64,000 nt of DNA. Source: Massilia atriviolacea (lineage in GTDB: Bacteria > Pseudomonadota > Gammaproteobacteria > Burkholderiales > Burkholderiaceae_D). Positions 42,810 through 52,900 of the stretch are shown piece after piece; the first letter of the stretch is position 1, and each line of letters starts with the position of its first letter. A model generated the notes under the pieces. The model ran no database searches. It saw only the letters and a list, made by a program, of their open reading frames with translations, and was not told the origin of the DNA. The stretch covers positions 1-64,000 of the forward strand of contig NZ_RXLQ01000011.1 of NCBI RefSeq assembly GCF_003953935.1, read 5' to 3'. Position numbers and translations under genes: made by a program.

Positions 42810-43990
42810 CAGTGTCTTTCCACCCACCATAGCGCCGCAAGGGCCAATAGCAGGAATAGCAAACTCGGGGCGATCGCCGTCAGCACGGCAGGCATGGAAC
42901 TGAGCAGCCCGACGTGGGCGAACAGGTTGTTGATCAGGATGAAGCCGACCCCGATCATGATGCCGATGAAGATCTTCAGGCTCACGCCGCCGCTGCGGGT
43001 GTGCAGGTAGGCGAACGGCAGCGCCAGCGCCATCAGCACGAAAATGGCGAGCGGGTCGAACAGCTTCTTCCAGAACGCGATCTTGAAGCGCTCGGTCTCC
43101 TGCTTGTTCTCGGACAGGTGGCGCGTGTAGATCGCCAGCTCGGTGGCCGACATGCGCACCGGGTCGGAGGCCGACACCGAGATGATCTTCGGCGTGATCT
43201 CGGACACCAGGTCCATGCTCGGCAGCTTGCGCGTGGCGACCATGCTGGTCTCCTGGCCGAAGGTGCCCTGGGTGCCGGCGGCGGCGATCTTGCCGCCCGG
43301 CGGCGGCAGTTCGCGCGTGTTGGTAAAGCGCGTCTCGGTCACCTCTTCCAGGCGCCAGGTGCTGTTGCCGGTGAAGACGGCGCGCGCGGCGGTGATCAGG
43401 GAGCGCATGCGGAAGTTGGTATCGAACTCGTACAGGCGCACATCGAGCATCTGGCCGTCGGTGCGGAACTGGCGCACGTTGAAAAAGCGCGAACCGGTGA
43501 CGGCGCCTTTGGTGCCTTCGCTGCGCACGATATCCTTGGTCCACATCCCGGAGCGGAACTCCTGCGACACGGTGGCGCCGCGCGCGCTCAGTTTGAGCTT
43601 TTCGGCCAGCGGCGCGGTGCGCGGCGCAATCAGCTCGCCGAACACGAAGGTGATGATGACGAACACGAAGCCGATCTTGAACAGCATCCAGGCCGCCATC
43701 TGGGTCGACATGCTCGACGCCCGCATGATGGTGAACTCGGAGCTCGACGCGAACTGCGCCATCGTATAGATGGTGCCGATCAGGGTCGCCACCGGCATCA
43801 CCTCGTACACGTGGAACGGCACGCGCAGCAGCACGTACAGGAAGGCGTGCTGGATCGCGTAGCCTTCCTTGCCGACCGAAGGCAGTTCGCCGGTCAGGTC
43901 CATGAAGGCGCTCAGCGCCAGGAAGGCGACCAGCACAAAGGCGACGGCCTGCGCGATCGAGACCGCGAAATAGCGTTGAAGGACCTTCAT
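42809..43990 (-). CDS. lptG: LPS export ABC transporter permease LptG
   Basis: A 393-residue inner-membrane permease with the LptF/LptG fold: three N-terminal membrane helices (VLQRYFAVSIAQAVAFVLVAFLALSAFMD), a periplasmic beta-jellyroll domain, and three C-terminal helices (PLAIFVLMALALPFAYLHTRSGG, FILINNLFAHVGLLS). With LptF and LptB it lifts LPS out of the inner membrane toward LptC/A/D. The start at 43990 overlaps the lptF stop by ATGA; the open frame further upstream is a shadow of lptF. Confidence 0.95.
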   Translation of the reverse strand: MKVLQRYFAVSIAQAVAFVLVAFLALSAFMDLTGELPSVGKEGYAIQHAFLYVLLRVPFHVYEVMPVATLIGTIYTMAQFASSSEFTIMRASSMSTQMAAWMLFKIGFVFVIITFVFGELIAPRTAPLAEKLKLSARGATVSQEFRSGMWTKDIVRSEGTKGAVTGSRFFNVRQFRTDGQMLDVRLYEFDTNFRMRSLITAARAVFTGNSTWRLEEVTETRFTNTRELPPPGGKIAAAGTQGTFGQETSMVATRKLPSMDLVSEITPKIISVSASDPVRMSATELAIYTRHLSENKQETERFKIAFWKKLFDPLAIFVLMALALPFAYLHTRSGGVSLKIFIGIMIGVGFILINNLFAHVGLLSSMPAVLTAIAPSLLFLLLALAALWWVERH

Positions 43991-45129
43991 TGCGCGCCTC
44001 CCGCAGGTGCGGCGTGGTCGATGCGGCCGCGCTTCATCGCCGCCCACAGCACCAGCGGGTGGTAACGGTGGTTGACGTTCAGGCGCCACGCGAACATGAC
44101 GACGATGCAGATGGCGACGATCAGGTGCAGCGGCCACCAGGCCATGTAGAAATCGGCCTTGCCCTGGCGGACATTGGCTTCGGCCAGCTTGGTCAGGTTA
44201 ATGTAGGTGAAGAAGATCAGCAGCGCGATGATCAGGTTGGCCGCACTGCCGGCGCGCGGATTGACAAAGCCGAGCGGCACCGCCAGCAGCACCAGCAGCA
44301 GGCAGGTGATCGGCGCGGCGATGCGGTACAGCAGTTCGGACTGGGTGAAGCGGTTCGGGGTTTCGAGCAGCTCGCGGGTCGACATGGCGTCCGACGACAC
44401 ATCGCCATCCATCGAGGCGCTCTTGCTGGCCACGCGCATGCTGTAGCGGCCGAACTCCATCGACTGGAAATCGGCCTGCCCCGGCACGCCCTGGTAGCGG
44501 CGGCCGTTCTTGAGCACCAGGAACTGGCCGCCCTTGCCGTCCGATTCGATCACGCCTTCCTTGGCGACGATGACGGAGTTGACGTTCTTGTCGACCGTGT
44601 TGACGAACACGTTCTGCACCACGGTCGATTCGCCGGTCACGGCTTCGACGAAAAACACGCGGTTGCTCGACGACGATTCCTTGAACTGGCCGGGCGAGAC
44701 TTTTTTGAGGTCCTCGCGCTTTTCGAAGCGCTGGACGAATTCGGTGCTTTTCATCTTGGCCCATGGCGTCACGAACAGGCTCAGGGCCCCGGTCAGGACC
44801 ATCATCGGAATGCCGAAGGTGAGGATGGGACGGATCCAGCGCGTCAGCGACAGGCCCGAGGCGAACCACACCACCATCTCGGAATCGCGGTAGCTGCGCG
44901 TGACCACCGCCAGCACCGAAATAAAGCTGGTGAGAGTCAGGATAGTTGGCAGATAATTCAGCGTTGCGAAGGCGATCAACGCCAGCACGTCGCTCGAACC
45001 GACCTTTCCGCCCGCGGCTTTGCCGAGGATGGAGATCAGGGTCCAGGTGGCGACGATGGAAAACAGCACAGTGAAAGTCGTTCCGGCCGAACTGGCCAAT
45101 TCACGTTGCAAGGCGCGTTGAAAGATCAT
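43987..45129 (-). CDS. lptF: LPS export ABC transporter permease LptF
   Basis: A 380-residue permease starting [22 protein letters not shown], with helices at the N-terminus and near 55-110, a periplasmic domain, and C-terminal helices ([37 protein letters not shown]). It is the first gene of lptF-lptG-cbiX. pepA starts divergently 59 bases away, the common arrangement in proteobacteria. Confidence 0.95.
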   Translation of the reverse strand: MIFQRALQRELASSAGTTFTVLFSIVATWTLISILGKAAGGKVGSSDVLALIAFATLNYLPTILTLTSFISVLAVVTRSYRDSEMVVWFASGLSLTRWIRPILTFGIPMMVLTGALSLFVTPWAKMKSTEFVQRFEKREDLKKVSPGQFKESSSSNRVFFVEAVTGESTVVQNVFVNTVDKNVNSVIVAKEGVIESDGKGGQFLVLKNGRRYQGVPGQADFQSMEFGRYSMRVASKSASMDGDVSSDAMSTRELLETPNRFTQSELLYRIAAPITCLLLVLLAVPLGFVNPRAGSAANLIIALLIFFTYINLTKLAEANVRQGKADFYMAWWPLHLIVAICIVVMFAWRLNVNHRYHPLVLWAAMKRGRIDHAAPAGGAQ

Positions 45130-45188
45130 TCGAAAGTTATAATCACAGGTTAGGCAGTGCGCGTCACAAACACGAAACGGAGATTCAA

Positions 45189-46682
45189 ATGGACTTTAGC
45201 ATAAAAGCATTCGACACAAAGAACACCATCACGTCGGCCAAAACCGGATGCATCGCGGTTGCGGTATTCGAAAACAAAAAACTGTCGGCGGCTGCAAAAG
45301 CCCTCGACCAGGGTGGTGACATCACGGCTGCGCTCAAGTCCGGCGACATTACCGGCAAGGCCGGTTCGACCCTGCTGTTGCGCGGCATGTCCGGCAGCGG
45401 CGCGGCGCGCGTGCTGCTGGTCGGCTTGGGCAACGACGAAACGGTCAGCGAAAAAAGCTTCACTTCCGCAGTGAACGCGACGCTCAAGGCTTTCGCCTCG
45501 CTGGGCGCCGCGGACGCCATTATCGCACTACCCATGACGGATGTGAAAGAGCGCGACGTTTCCTGGGCCGTGCGCACCATCGTCTGCGCCGCCCACGAGA
45601 GCGTTTTCCGCACCGACGGCCAGAAGAGCAAGAAGGACCCGGCTCCGGCCGGCGTGCGCAAGATCACCCTGGCGACGGACGCCACGGCCGCAGTCAAGAC
45701 CGCGCTGGCGCAGGCCATTGCGATCGCCAACGGCATGGACCTGACCAAGGAACTGGGCAACCTGTCGGCCAACGTGTGCACCCCGACCTACCTGGCCGAC
45801 ACCGCGCGCAAGCTGGCCAAGGACTACAAGTTCGACGTCGAAGTCCTGGACCGCAAGCAGCTGCAGGCCCTGAAAATGGGCAGCTTCCTGTCGGTCACCA
45901 ACGGCAGCGAAGAAGCGCCCAAGTTCATCGTGCTCAAGCACATGGGCGGCAAGGCCAAGGATGCGCCGGTGGTCCTGGTCGGCAAAGGCATCACCTTCGA
46001 CACGGGCGGCATTTCGATCAAGGCCGGTCCGGGCATGGATGAAATGAAGTACGACATGTGCGGCGCCGCCTCGGTGCTGGGCACCTTCCGCGCGATCGGC
46101 GAAATGGGGCTGAAGCTCAATGTGATCGGCGTGATCGCCGCCTGCGAAAACATGCCGTCGGGCCGCGCCACCAAGCCGGGCGACATCGTCACCTCGATGA
46201 ACGGCCTGACCATCGAAGTGCTCAACACCGATGCCGAAGGCCGCCTGGTGCTGTGCGACGCCCTGACCTACTGCGAGCGTTTCAACCCGGCCGCGGTGAT
46301 CGACATCGCCACCCTGACCGGCGCCTGCGTGGTGGCCCTGGGCCATCACAACACCGGTCTGTTCACGCGCAGCGACGAGGCCCACGAGCAGCTGGCCGGC
46401 GAACTGCTGGCCGCCGGCAAGGCCGCCAGCGATACAGCATGGCGCCTGCCGATCGAAGAAGCCTACAACGAGCAGCTCAAGTCCAACTTCGCCGACCTGG
46501 CCAACATCGGCACGCCGGGCGGCGCCAGCGTGACGGCGGCCTGCTTCCTGGAGAACTTTACGCGCAAGTACACCTGGGCGCACCTGGACATCGCCGGCAC
46601 CGCATGGAAATCGGGTGGCGCCAAGGGCGCGACCGGCCGTCCGGTGCCGCTGCTGTCGACCTTCCTGATCAACCGCGTGTAA
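45189..46682 (+). CDS. pepA: Leucyl aminopeptidase PepA
   Basis: A 497-residue M17 metallopeptidase, normal length. The two-zinc site is visible: [17 protein letters not shown] (ligand Asp and catalytic Lys), [15 protein letters not shown], and the signature [14 protein letters not shown]. It removes N-terminal residues from peptides in the cytoplasm; in some bacteria PepA also binds DNA. AACGGAG precedes the ATG. An intrinsic terminator follows. Confidence 0.96.
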   Translation: MDFSIKAFDTKNTITSAKTGCIAVAVFENKKLSAAAKALDQGGDITAALKSGDITGKAGSTLLLRGMSGSGAARVLLVGLGNDETVSEKSFTSAVNATLKAFASLGAADAIIALPMTDVKERDVSWAVRTIVCAAHESVFRTDGQKSKKDPAPAGVRKITLATDATAAVKTALAQAIAIANGMDLTKELGNLSANVCTPTYLADTARKLAKDYKFDVEVLDRKQLQALKMGSFLSVTNGSEEAPKFIVLKHMGGKAKDAPVVLVGKGITFDTGGISIKAGPGMDEMKYDMCGAASVLGTFRAIGEMGLKLNVIGVIAACENMPSGRATKPGDIVTSMNGLTIEVLNTDAEGRLVLCDALTYCERFNPAAVIDIATLTGACVVALGHHNTGLFTRSDEAHEQLAGELLAAGKAASDTAWRLPIEEAYNEQLKSNFADLANIGTPGGASVTAACFLENFTRKYTWAHLDIAGTAWKSGGAKGATGRPVPLLSTFLINRV

Positions 46683-46703
46683 GCGCAAACCTCGCAGAAA
46701 CGA

Positions 46704-46732
46704 AAAAGCGGCCCGGCGGCCGCTTTTTCTTT
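46704..46732 (+). terminator. Rho-independent terminator of pepA
   Basis: The perfect stem AAAAAGCGGCC / GGCCGCTTTTT with a 4-base loop is followed by CTTT. It begins 21 bases after the stop codon. The A-T ends make it work on both strands. Confidence 0.92.
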
Positions 46733-46867
46733 GCGCCGGACGCGGCGCGCCAAGGACCCGGACAGACATCCATGTGAAATTCTGGCGAACATCGCCGGAT
46801 GCGATGCCAGGCGCCCGACGCGCCGCCGATGGAAGCCAAAAATCGGATTGATTCCTGGGCGGGTACC

Positions 46868-47329
46868 CTAGTGCAGCGCGCTGCCCGCCATCTCCGGCGG
46901 ATCGTTGCGGTAATCGCGCTCGCCGGTGCGGCGCATCAGCACCGTCAGGGTCGCGGGATAATCGAAGCCGGCGCCGGTGCGCTTGTCGAGCAGGTAGCCG
47001 AGGCCCACGGTCAGCACCGCATTGCCGACGGTGGCGCTGGCATTCGCACTCGACGCCACCACATCCCGCCCGACGGCCATGCCATCCTTCTTACAGTCGA
47101 CGAACAGATTGCCCGCGCTTTTTTGCACGGTCACATGGCCGGGCGAGGTGACGAACCAGCGCCCTTTGTCGTTGGTCAGCACGCAGCCGGCGCCGCCGAT
47201 CTCGCGGTTGTCGAGGATCGTGTGCACCATCAGGGGCTGCTGGTTCGATTCGCTGATCGTCGCGCAGCCGCCCAGGGCAGCAAGCAGCGCCAGCGCGCCG
47301 GTCCGTAAAATAATCGCCATCGTGTCCAT
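46868..47329 (-). CDS. Hypothetical lipoprotein
   Basis: A 153-residue protein with a lipobox (LALLAALGGC, Cys at 22), so probably a lipid-anchored envelope protein. The mature part has Cys pairs (GGAGCVLTNDKGRW, FVDCKKDG) and a Gly/Ala-rich hydrophobic stretch (SATVGNAVLTVGLGYLLDKRTGAGFDYP). I do not recognise a named family; the NDKGRW...TPG-like phrasing occurs in small proteobacterial lipoproteins. An ATG three codons in is an alternative start. It is in line with creA on the same strand. Confidence 0.7.
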   Translation of the reverse strand: MDTMAIILRTGALALLAALGGCATISESNQQPLMVHTILDNREIGGAGCVLTNDKGRWFVTSPGHVTVQKSAGNLFVDCKKDGMAVGRDVVASSANASATVGNAVLTVGLGYLLDKRTGAGFDYPATLTVLMRRTGERDYRNDPPEMAGSALH

Positions 47330-47408
47330 CCAGGGTAGTCGTTCGATCCAACGCTTCCATCCCGTTTACGGCAGCAGCCCGGGATTCCTGAATACTACCG
47401 GAGCACGG

Positions 47409-47882
47409 CTACTTGAGCGGAATCGGCTGGTTGGCCGGCACCGGTACGGCGGTCACGCTGTTTTTCGGGCTGCCGTCGATCAGGCGGTCCGAATACACGA
47501 GGTAGGCCAGCGCATTGCGCTTGGTGTCGACCATGCGCACCACGCGCACGTGCTTGAAGAAGATCGAGGCGCGCTCGCTGAATACTTCTTCCTGGCGCGG
47601 CACCTTGCCCTTGAAGGCGATCGGGCCGACCTGGCGGCAGGCCACCGACGATTCGGCCTTGTCTTCGGCCAGTCCCACGGCCCCCTTGATGCCGCCGGTC
47701 TTGGCGCGCGACAGGTAGCAGCTCACGCCGCCGACGAGCGGGTCGTCGAAGACTTCGACCACGACCTTGTGGTCGGGGCCGATCAGCTTGAAAGCGGTAT
47801 CGACCGAGCCCACGGTTTCCGCGGCGGCGCCGACGGCGGCAGCGGACAGCGCGAGGCTCAGAGCGAGGCGGATCATGCGCAT
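47409..47882 (-). CDS. creA: CreA family periplasmic protein
   Basis: A 157-residue exported protein. The signal peptide ends AVGAAAE. The CreA core is clear: VGSVDTAFKLIGPDHKVVVEVFDDPLV with GVSCYLSRAKTGGIKGAVGLAED, then two conserved cysteines and FKHVRVVRMVDTKRNALAYLVYSDRLI. The family is widespread and of unknown function; the name comes from linkage to creBCD in E. coli. It stands alone here. Confidence 0.92.
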   Translation of the reverse strand: MRMIRLALSLALSAAAVGAAAETVGSVDTAFKLIGPDHKVVVEVFDDPLVGGVSCYLSRAKTGGIKGAVGLAEDKAESSVACRQVGPIAFKGKVPRQEEVFSERASIFFKHVRVVRMVDTKRNALAYLVYSDRLIDGSPKNSVTAVPVPANQPIPLK

Positions 47883-47936
47883 AGTGTTATTCCTGGAAAA
47901 TGGTACGGGAGATCGATGCCGGAACGGCGGGCATGA

Positions 47937-48125
47937 CTAGGAGACCGGCGCGAAGCGCGGCACGAGAATGCCGTCGACGTCGACCAGCTGGAAGAACACG
48001 TCCTTCGGCCGCGTCCAAATAGAACCGTCCGCTGCGCGATACACGATCATCTCCGAGAGATCCGATTCAAGAGTGGCCACGCACACCAATTCGTACAGGC
48101 CACCCTTGTAGTGCCGGTATTGCAT
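47937..48125 (-). CDS. DUF1653 domain protein
   Basis: A 62-residue protein that is essentially one DUF1653 domain (MQYRHYKGGLYELVCVATLES, MIVYRAADGSIWTRPKDVFF). The function of the family is unknown. The ATG at 48125 overlaps the stop of the upstream small gene by one base, so the two are coupled. Confidence 0.85.
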   Translation of the reverse strand: MQYRHYKGGLYELVCVATLESDLSEMIVYRAADGSIWTRPKDVFFQLVDVDGILVPRFAPVS

Positions 48126-48502
48126 CAACTCTCAGTCTTGTCTTCGGCGAGAGCTTTCTGCTTCTTCTTCAAGCCCTGGATGACCTTCAGGACACCTTCG
48201 ATACCGGCGGTATCGTCGAGGTCGCTAAAAGCGTCAAGAACTTCATTCAGAACCCGGTTGCGCACTGCGGTTTCATCCGACGCCGGTGCGCTTGCGCGTA
48301 CCGGTTCGGCCGACTCTTTCGAGGCGGCTTTTTGCGCCGAATATTTCGCTGTCGCCGCGGCCGTTTTGCCGTGCGCCAGCGCCGCTTGCCAGATTACCCA
48401 GCGGCGTTGTGTTTCAAACACCAGATATTCATCGGGCTTATCTTCTCGGCGTCGAACGATATGACCATCGCGCTGCGCCCATGCTTCAAATGCACTTCGC
48501 AT
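48125..48502 (-). CDS. Small hypothetical protein with phage-associated N-terminal motif
   Basis: A 125-residue protein. The first ~45 residues (FEAWAQRDGHIVRRREDKPDEYLVFETQRRWVIWQAALAHG) follow the pattern F-W...G...R...Y...T...W..W.A common in small proteins of prophages and plasmids. The rest is Ala/Ser-rich and then helical and charged with a Lys-rich end. Base composition is less GC-rich than most genes here. Function unknown. It precedes and is coupled to the DUF1653 gene. Confidence 0.65.
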   Translation of the reverse strand: MRSAFEAWAQRDGHIVRRREDKPDEYLVFETQRRWVIWQAALAHGKTAAATAKYSAQKAASKESAEPVRASAPASDETAVRNRVLNEVLDAFSDLDDTAGIEGVLKVIQGLKKKQKALAEDKTES

Positions 48503-48975
48503 TTTAATCCTTTACAAATGCTGTCTTCGCATTTCTCCACTAATCAAAACAGAATTGTTTTAACTAGTACCACCTTGCAGAATGTGTCATGAAGCCGTCA
48601 CAAACTTTAAGGGCGTGTAACTCTTCACGCTACGGATTCCGACCGTTGGTTCTCACCACCACCGGCCAGATTTGAGTATATTACTCCGTGCGTTATAAGA
48701 ATGCAATTTTTTATTCCCCATGAGTAACAATAGTCCAAAATCGTTGTTTTGTCCGCCTGTTGTTACATCTAATTACATCTCGCGAGTGGTTAAATCCCGG
48801 GGACAACAAAGTTTAACATCTCCACGGTATTTTTTCGATAAAAGTGTTGATAACACAAGCGTATGCAAGGGGCATACAAGGGCAAGATTGTTAACTCCGA
48901 GCATGTTCTTGCACGAACGCCACATTTAACGCGATACTGCGTGTTTTTAGCCTCAATGGTGCGTGAAACCCTCCT
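48503..48975. other. AT-rich intergenic region without a recognisable gene
   Basis: About 470 bases, clearly AT-rich against the surroundings. It contains the short palindrome GTGTTGATAACAC at 48844-48856 and should hold the divergent promoters for the small-gene pair and exonuclease III. Open frames here (for example 48720-48929) have no coding look. No RNA gene could be identified. Confidence 0.6.
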
Positions 48976-49746
48976 ATGAAAATAGCAACCTGGAATGTAA
49001 ATTCCCTCAAAGTACGACTCGCTCACCTGCTGCAATGGCTCGAAGCCAATCCCGTCGACGTACTTTGCCTACAAGAGACCAAACTCACCGACGATAAGTT
49101 CCCGGTTTCTGAAATTAATTCTGCAGGCTATCAAGTTGCCTTTAGCGGACAGAAAACCTATAACGGCGTTGCAATATTATCTAAACTGCCATTAACTGAC
49201 ATCGTGAGAAACAATCCTTTGTTTCCCGACGAGCAGCAGCGGATACTCGCGGCGACCATCGGCGGGGTGCGTTTTATCAGTGCCTACGTGCCCAATGGGC
49301 AGGCGGTCGGCACCGATAAATACGCGTATAAACTGGCGTGGCTGTCCGCCTTGCGCGAATGGCTTGCGGCAGAGATGCGCGTGCATGCGGAGGGCGGCCT
49401 GGCGATCCTGGGCGACTACAACATCGCCCCTGAAGACCGCGACGTGCACGACCCGGTCGCGTGGGCTGGCCAGGTGCTGTGCTCCGACCTGGAGCGCGCG
49501 GCCCTGACGGCCTTGGCGGACCTGGGATTGAGCGACGCGTTCCGCCTGTTCGAGCAGGCCGACAAATCGTTCAGCTGGTGGGATTACCGCCAGCTCGGCT
49601 ACCAGAAAAACAAAGGCCTGCGGATCGACCACATCCTGTTGTCGGACGCGTTGAAGAAGCGCTGCACGGCGTGCGCGATCGACCGCATTCCACGCAAATG
49701 GGAGCAGCCGTCCGACCACGCCCCCGTCATCGCCACCCTCGACTGA
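48976..49746 (+). CDS. xthA: Exodeoxyribonuclease III
   Basis: A 256-residue EEP-family nuclease. Active-site motifs are MKIATWNVNSLKVRL, DVLCLQETKL, the catalytic YVPNGQ, LGDYNIAPEDRDVHDP and the C-terminal PSDHAPVIATLD. It cuts abasic sites and degrades 3' ends in base-excision repair. The first ~270 bases are less GC-rich than the rest, continuing the composition of the upstream gap. The ATG has only a weak site (CCCTCCT-like) upstream. Confidence 0.94.
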   Translation: MKIATWNVNSLKVRLAHLLQWLEANPVDVLCLQETKLTDDKFPVSEINSAGYQVAFSGQKTYNGVAILSKLPLTDIVRNNPLFPDEQQRILAATIGGVRFISAYVPNGQAVGTDKYAYKLAWLSALREWLAAEMRVHAEGGLAILGDYNIAPEDRDVHDPVAWAGQVLCSDLERAALTALADLGLSDAFRLFEQADKSFSWWDYRQLGYQKNKGLRIDHILLSDALKKRCTACAIDRIPRKWEQPSDHAPVIATLD

Positions 49747-49763
49747 CCCCCACCGCCCCCACA

Positions 49764-49970
49764 CCGGGGTCAGAGCTTTAACTTGCAACTTTTTGGCCGA
49801 AAAGACCGTCCGACGGTCCGCCCGGCAAGCTTGCTGCGGCGGGCGCCTGCCGCATGCCCGGTGCGCACCAAACGGCTTTCCGACAGGCGAGGATTGGCGT
49901 TGATAGATCGAAAATGTTTCGACTTAAAGCTCTGACCCCGGTTGTAGTAAAGGTCTGACTCCGGCTGTAG
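49764..49970. repeat. Inverted 18-bp repeats plus a degenerate third copy downstream of exonuclease III
   Basis: CCGGGGTCAGAGCTTTAA at 49764-49781 is exactly reverse-complemented at 49924-49941, flanking 142 bases with no gene. A further degenerate direct copy (GGTCTGACTCCGGCTGTAG, 49952-49970) follows the second arm (GCTCTGACCCCGGTTGTAG). This looks like a small dispersed or mobile repeat of the REP/MITE sort. It shares the GGTCTGAC core with the array at 35933-36870. Confidence 0.75.
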
Positions 49971-49995
49971 GAAGGGGCTGATTGCGGTGAGGGGA

Positions 49996-52900
49996 TCAGT
50001 TGCTGGAGAGGTGCTTGCGAGCCTCGCCGGCGGGACGCGGTTGGGCGAACAGGTAGCCCTGCGCGTACTGGCAGCCATGGCCGCTCAGCAGCGCGTACTG
50101 GGCTTCGGTTTCGACCCCCTCCGCCACCACCGACAGCTGCAGGCTGTTCGACAGCGCCATGATGGCCGCCACGATCGCGCGGTCTTCCGCGCTCTCCTCC
50201 AGGTCCTTGATGAAGGCCCGGTCGATCTTGATCTTCTTGACCGGAAAGCGCTTCAGGTAGGCCAGGCTCGAATAGCCGGTGCCGAAATCGTCGATCGACA
50301 GACGAATCCCCATCGCGTTGATCTGCCCCAGGATTTCCATGGTCTGCTCGCCATGCTGCATCAGCGCCGTTTCGGTGATCTCGAATTCGATCAGCGCCGG
50401 GTCGATCCCGGTTTCGTCCAGCACGCGCCGGATCGATTCGATCAGCCCCCGGTGCATGAACTGGCGCGGCGACAGGTTCACCGCCAGCGGCAGCGCCGTC
50501 ATGCCCTCGCGCTGCCACGCCATGCTTTGCTCGCAGGCGCGCCGCATCACCCATTCGCCGATCGGCACGATCAGGCCGTTTTCTTCGATGATGGGAATGA
50601 AGTGGTCCGGCAGCACCAGCCCGTGCCCCGGACGGCGCCAGCGCAGCAGCACTTCCATGGTGTGCACGCGGCGCGTGCCGATGTCGATGATCGGCTGGAA
50701 GAACAGTTCGAATTCTTCGTGCGCCAGTGCCCCGCGCAGCGCGCTTTCCAGCTCGAAGTGCTGGGCCGCCGCCAGGTTCATTCGCTCGGTGAAGTACTGG
50801 TAGTTATTCCGCCCGTTCGCCTTGGCGTGGTACATGGCCGCGTCGGCGTGCCGCATCAGCGTCGCGACGTCGGTGCCGTCGTCCGGATACAGGCAGATGC
50901 CGATCGATGGCGTGATGTGCAGCAGGCGCCCGTCGACCTGGAACGGCAGCGCCAGCACGTCGATGATCTTTTGCGCCACCTGGCTGCTTTCGTCCGCGCT
51001 GGCGATGCCCGGCACAAGGACCACGAATTCGTCGCCGCCGAGGCGCGCCACGGTGTCGCTCTCGCGCACCGCATGGCACAGGCGCCCGGCCACTTCCTTG
51101 AGCAGCAGGTCACCCATCAGGTGACCGAGCGAGTCGTTGATGGTCTTGAAGCGGTCGAGGTCGATGAACATCACGGCCAGTTTGCTGGCGGAGCGCTTCG
51201 CGCCCAGCATGGCGTGGTCCAGCCGGTCCGACAGCAAGGCGCGGTTGGGCAGGCCGGTCAGGCTGTCGTGATAGGCCATGTGCTTGACCCGCGCTTCGGC
51301 CTGGCGCCGCTCCACGATCTCGCCCTGCAGCAGGGCATTGGCGCCGGCCAGTTCGGCGGTGCGCTCGAGCACCCGCACCTCCAGCTCGTCGCGCGCGCGC
51401 CGCACCGCTTCGCCGGCTTCGCGCCGCGCGGTCACGTCGTCGACCAGCCACACCGAGCGTCCGGTGGCATGCGCCAGGTCGAACGGACGCCCCGACAGGC
51501 GCGCCCAGAAGCTGCTGCCGTCCTTGCGCACCAGCCGGTATTCGGCCATGTGCACGCGCCCGGCGTGGAAGTCGCGCGAGGTCTCGGCGCGCGCCAGGTC
51601 CCAGCTGGCACGGTCGGGATACAGCGCCCGCACCGACAGCCCCGCCACTTCGCCCGGCCCGTAGCCGAACAGTTCTTCCATCTTGGCGTTGCAGCGCAGG
51701 TTCATGCCGTGTTCGACCACCGCGATGCCGAGCACCGCGCTGTCGAGAATGGCCTGGTTTTCCAGCAGCGCGTTGCGCAGCGATTCTTCGGCGCGCTTGG
51801 CGTCGGTGCGGTCTTCGATGATCCAGATCGTGCCCTGCGCCGGGTCGGCCGGATTGACGACGTAGGCGATCAGTTGCGCCCACAGCACGCTGCCATCCTT
51901 GCGCGCCATGCCGACTTCGGTATGGAACGGCTTGCCGACCGAGAGCAGCGGGCCGGCGGCGGCGCCGATGGCGGCGTAGACCTCGTCGCTCGGGTACAGC
52001 GCGCGCCCCGGCAGCCCCAGGCCCTCGTTGCCCTGGTAGCCGAACATGTCGGCGAAGCCGCGGTTGTAGCGCGTGATGATGCGGTTCTTGGTGAACAGGA
52101 TGCTGACCGAGGCGTTGGTCATGATGGCCTGCACCTCCACCAGCGTCTGGCGCGCTTCGGTCACGTCTTCCAGGATCCAGATGGTGCCCTGGTCGCGCCG
52201 TTCGGCGTCCACCGTCTGGGCCCGCACGCGGCACCAGAACAGGGTGCCGTCGCGCTGGCGGAACTGGTATTCGGGAACTTCGAACGGCAGGCCGTTGCCG
52301 AGCAGCGGCGTGGCGTCGCGCCCGAAGTCCGCGTAGGCCTCGGGCGAAGGAAAGACCTCCACCGCCGGCCGCCCGGTCATCTCTTCGCGCGTGTAGCCGA
52401 ACATCTCGGCCATGCGCGGGTTACAGGACAACATGATCCCGTTGCGGCTGAACAGGATGCCGACCGAGGCGTTGTCGAGAATCGCCTTCTGCTCCAGCAG
52501 CAGCTGGCGGGTCGCTTCCTCGGCCGCCTTTTGCGCACTGCGGTCGTCCACGATCCAGATCGTGTCCTGCTTGCCGCGCCCGGCGTTGATGGCATAGATG
52601 TAGGCGTGCGCCCAGAACACGCTGCCGTCCTGGCGCAGCATCTCGATGTCGGCCTGGTAGGCCCGCCCGGCGCGCAGCAGCGGCTGCGCTTCGCGCTGCA
52701 GGGCCTCGTAGGCGGCGCCCGAGGCAAACAGCTCGGCCGCCGCGTGGCCCTGCGCCGTCTCGCCGGTAAAGCCGAAGCAGCGGCCGAACTGCTGGTTGTA
52801 GCGCAGGATGCGGTTGTCGCGCTGGAAGGCGATGCCCAGCGGGGCGTTGTCCATGATGGCCTGCATTTCGAGCAGGGCGCGGCGCAGGCGCGTTTCGTTC

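Noticed and set aside
48720-48929. 69-codon open frame in the AT-rich gap
   Set aside because: No ribosome site, no family resemblance and no coding-like composition.
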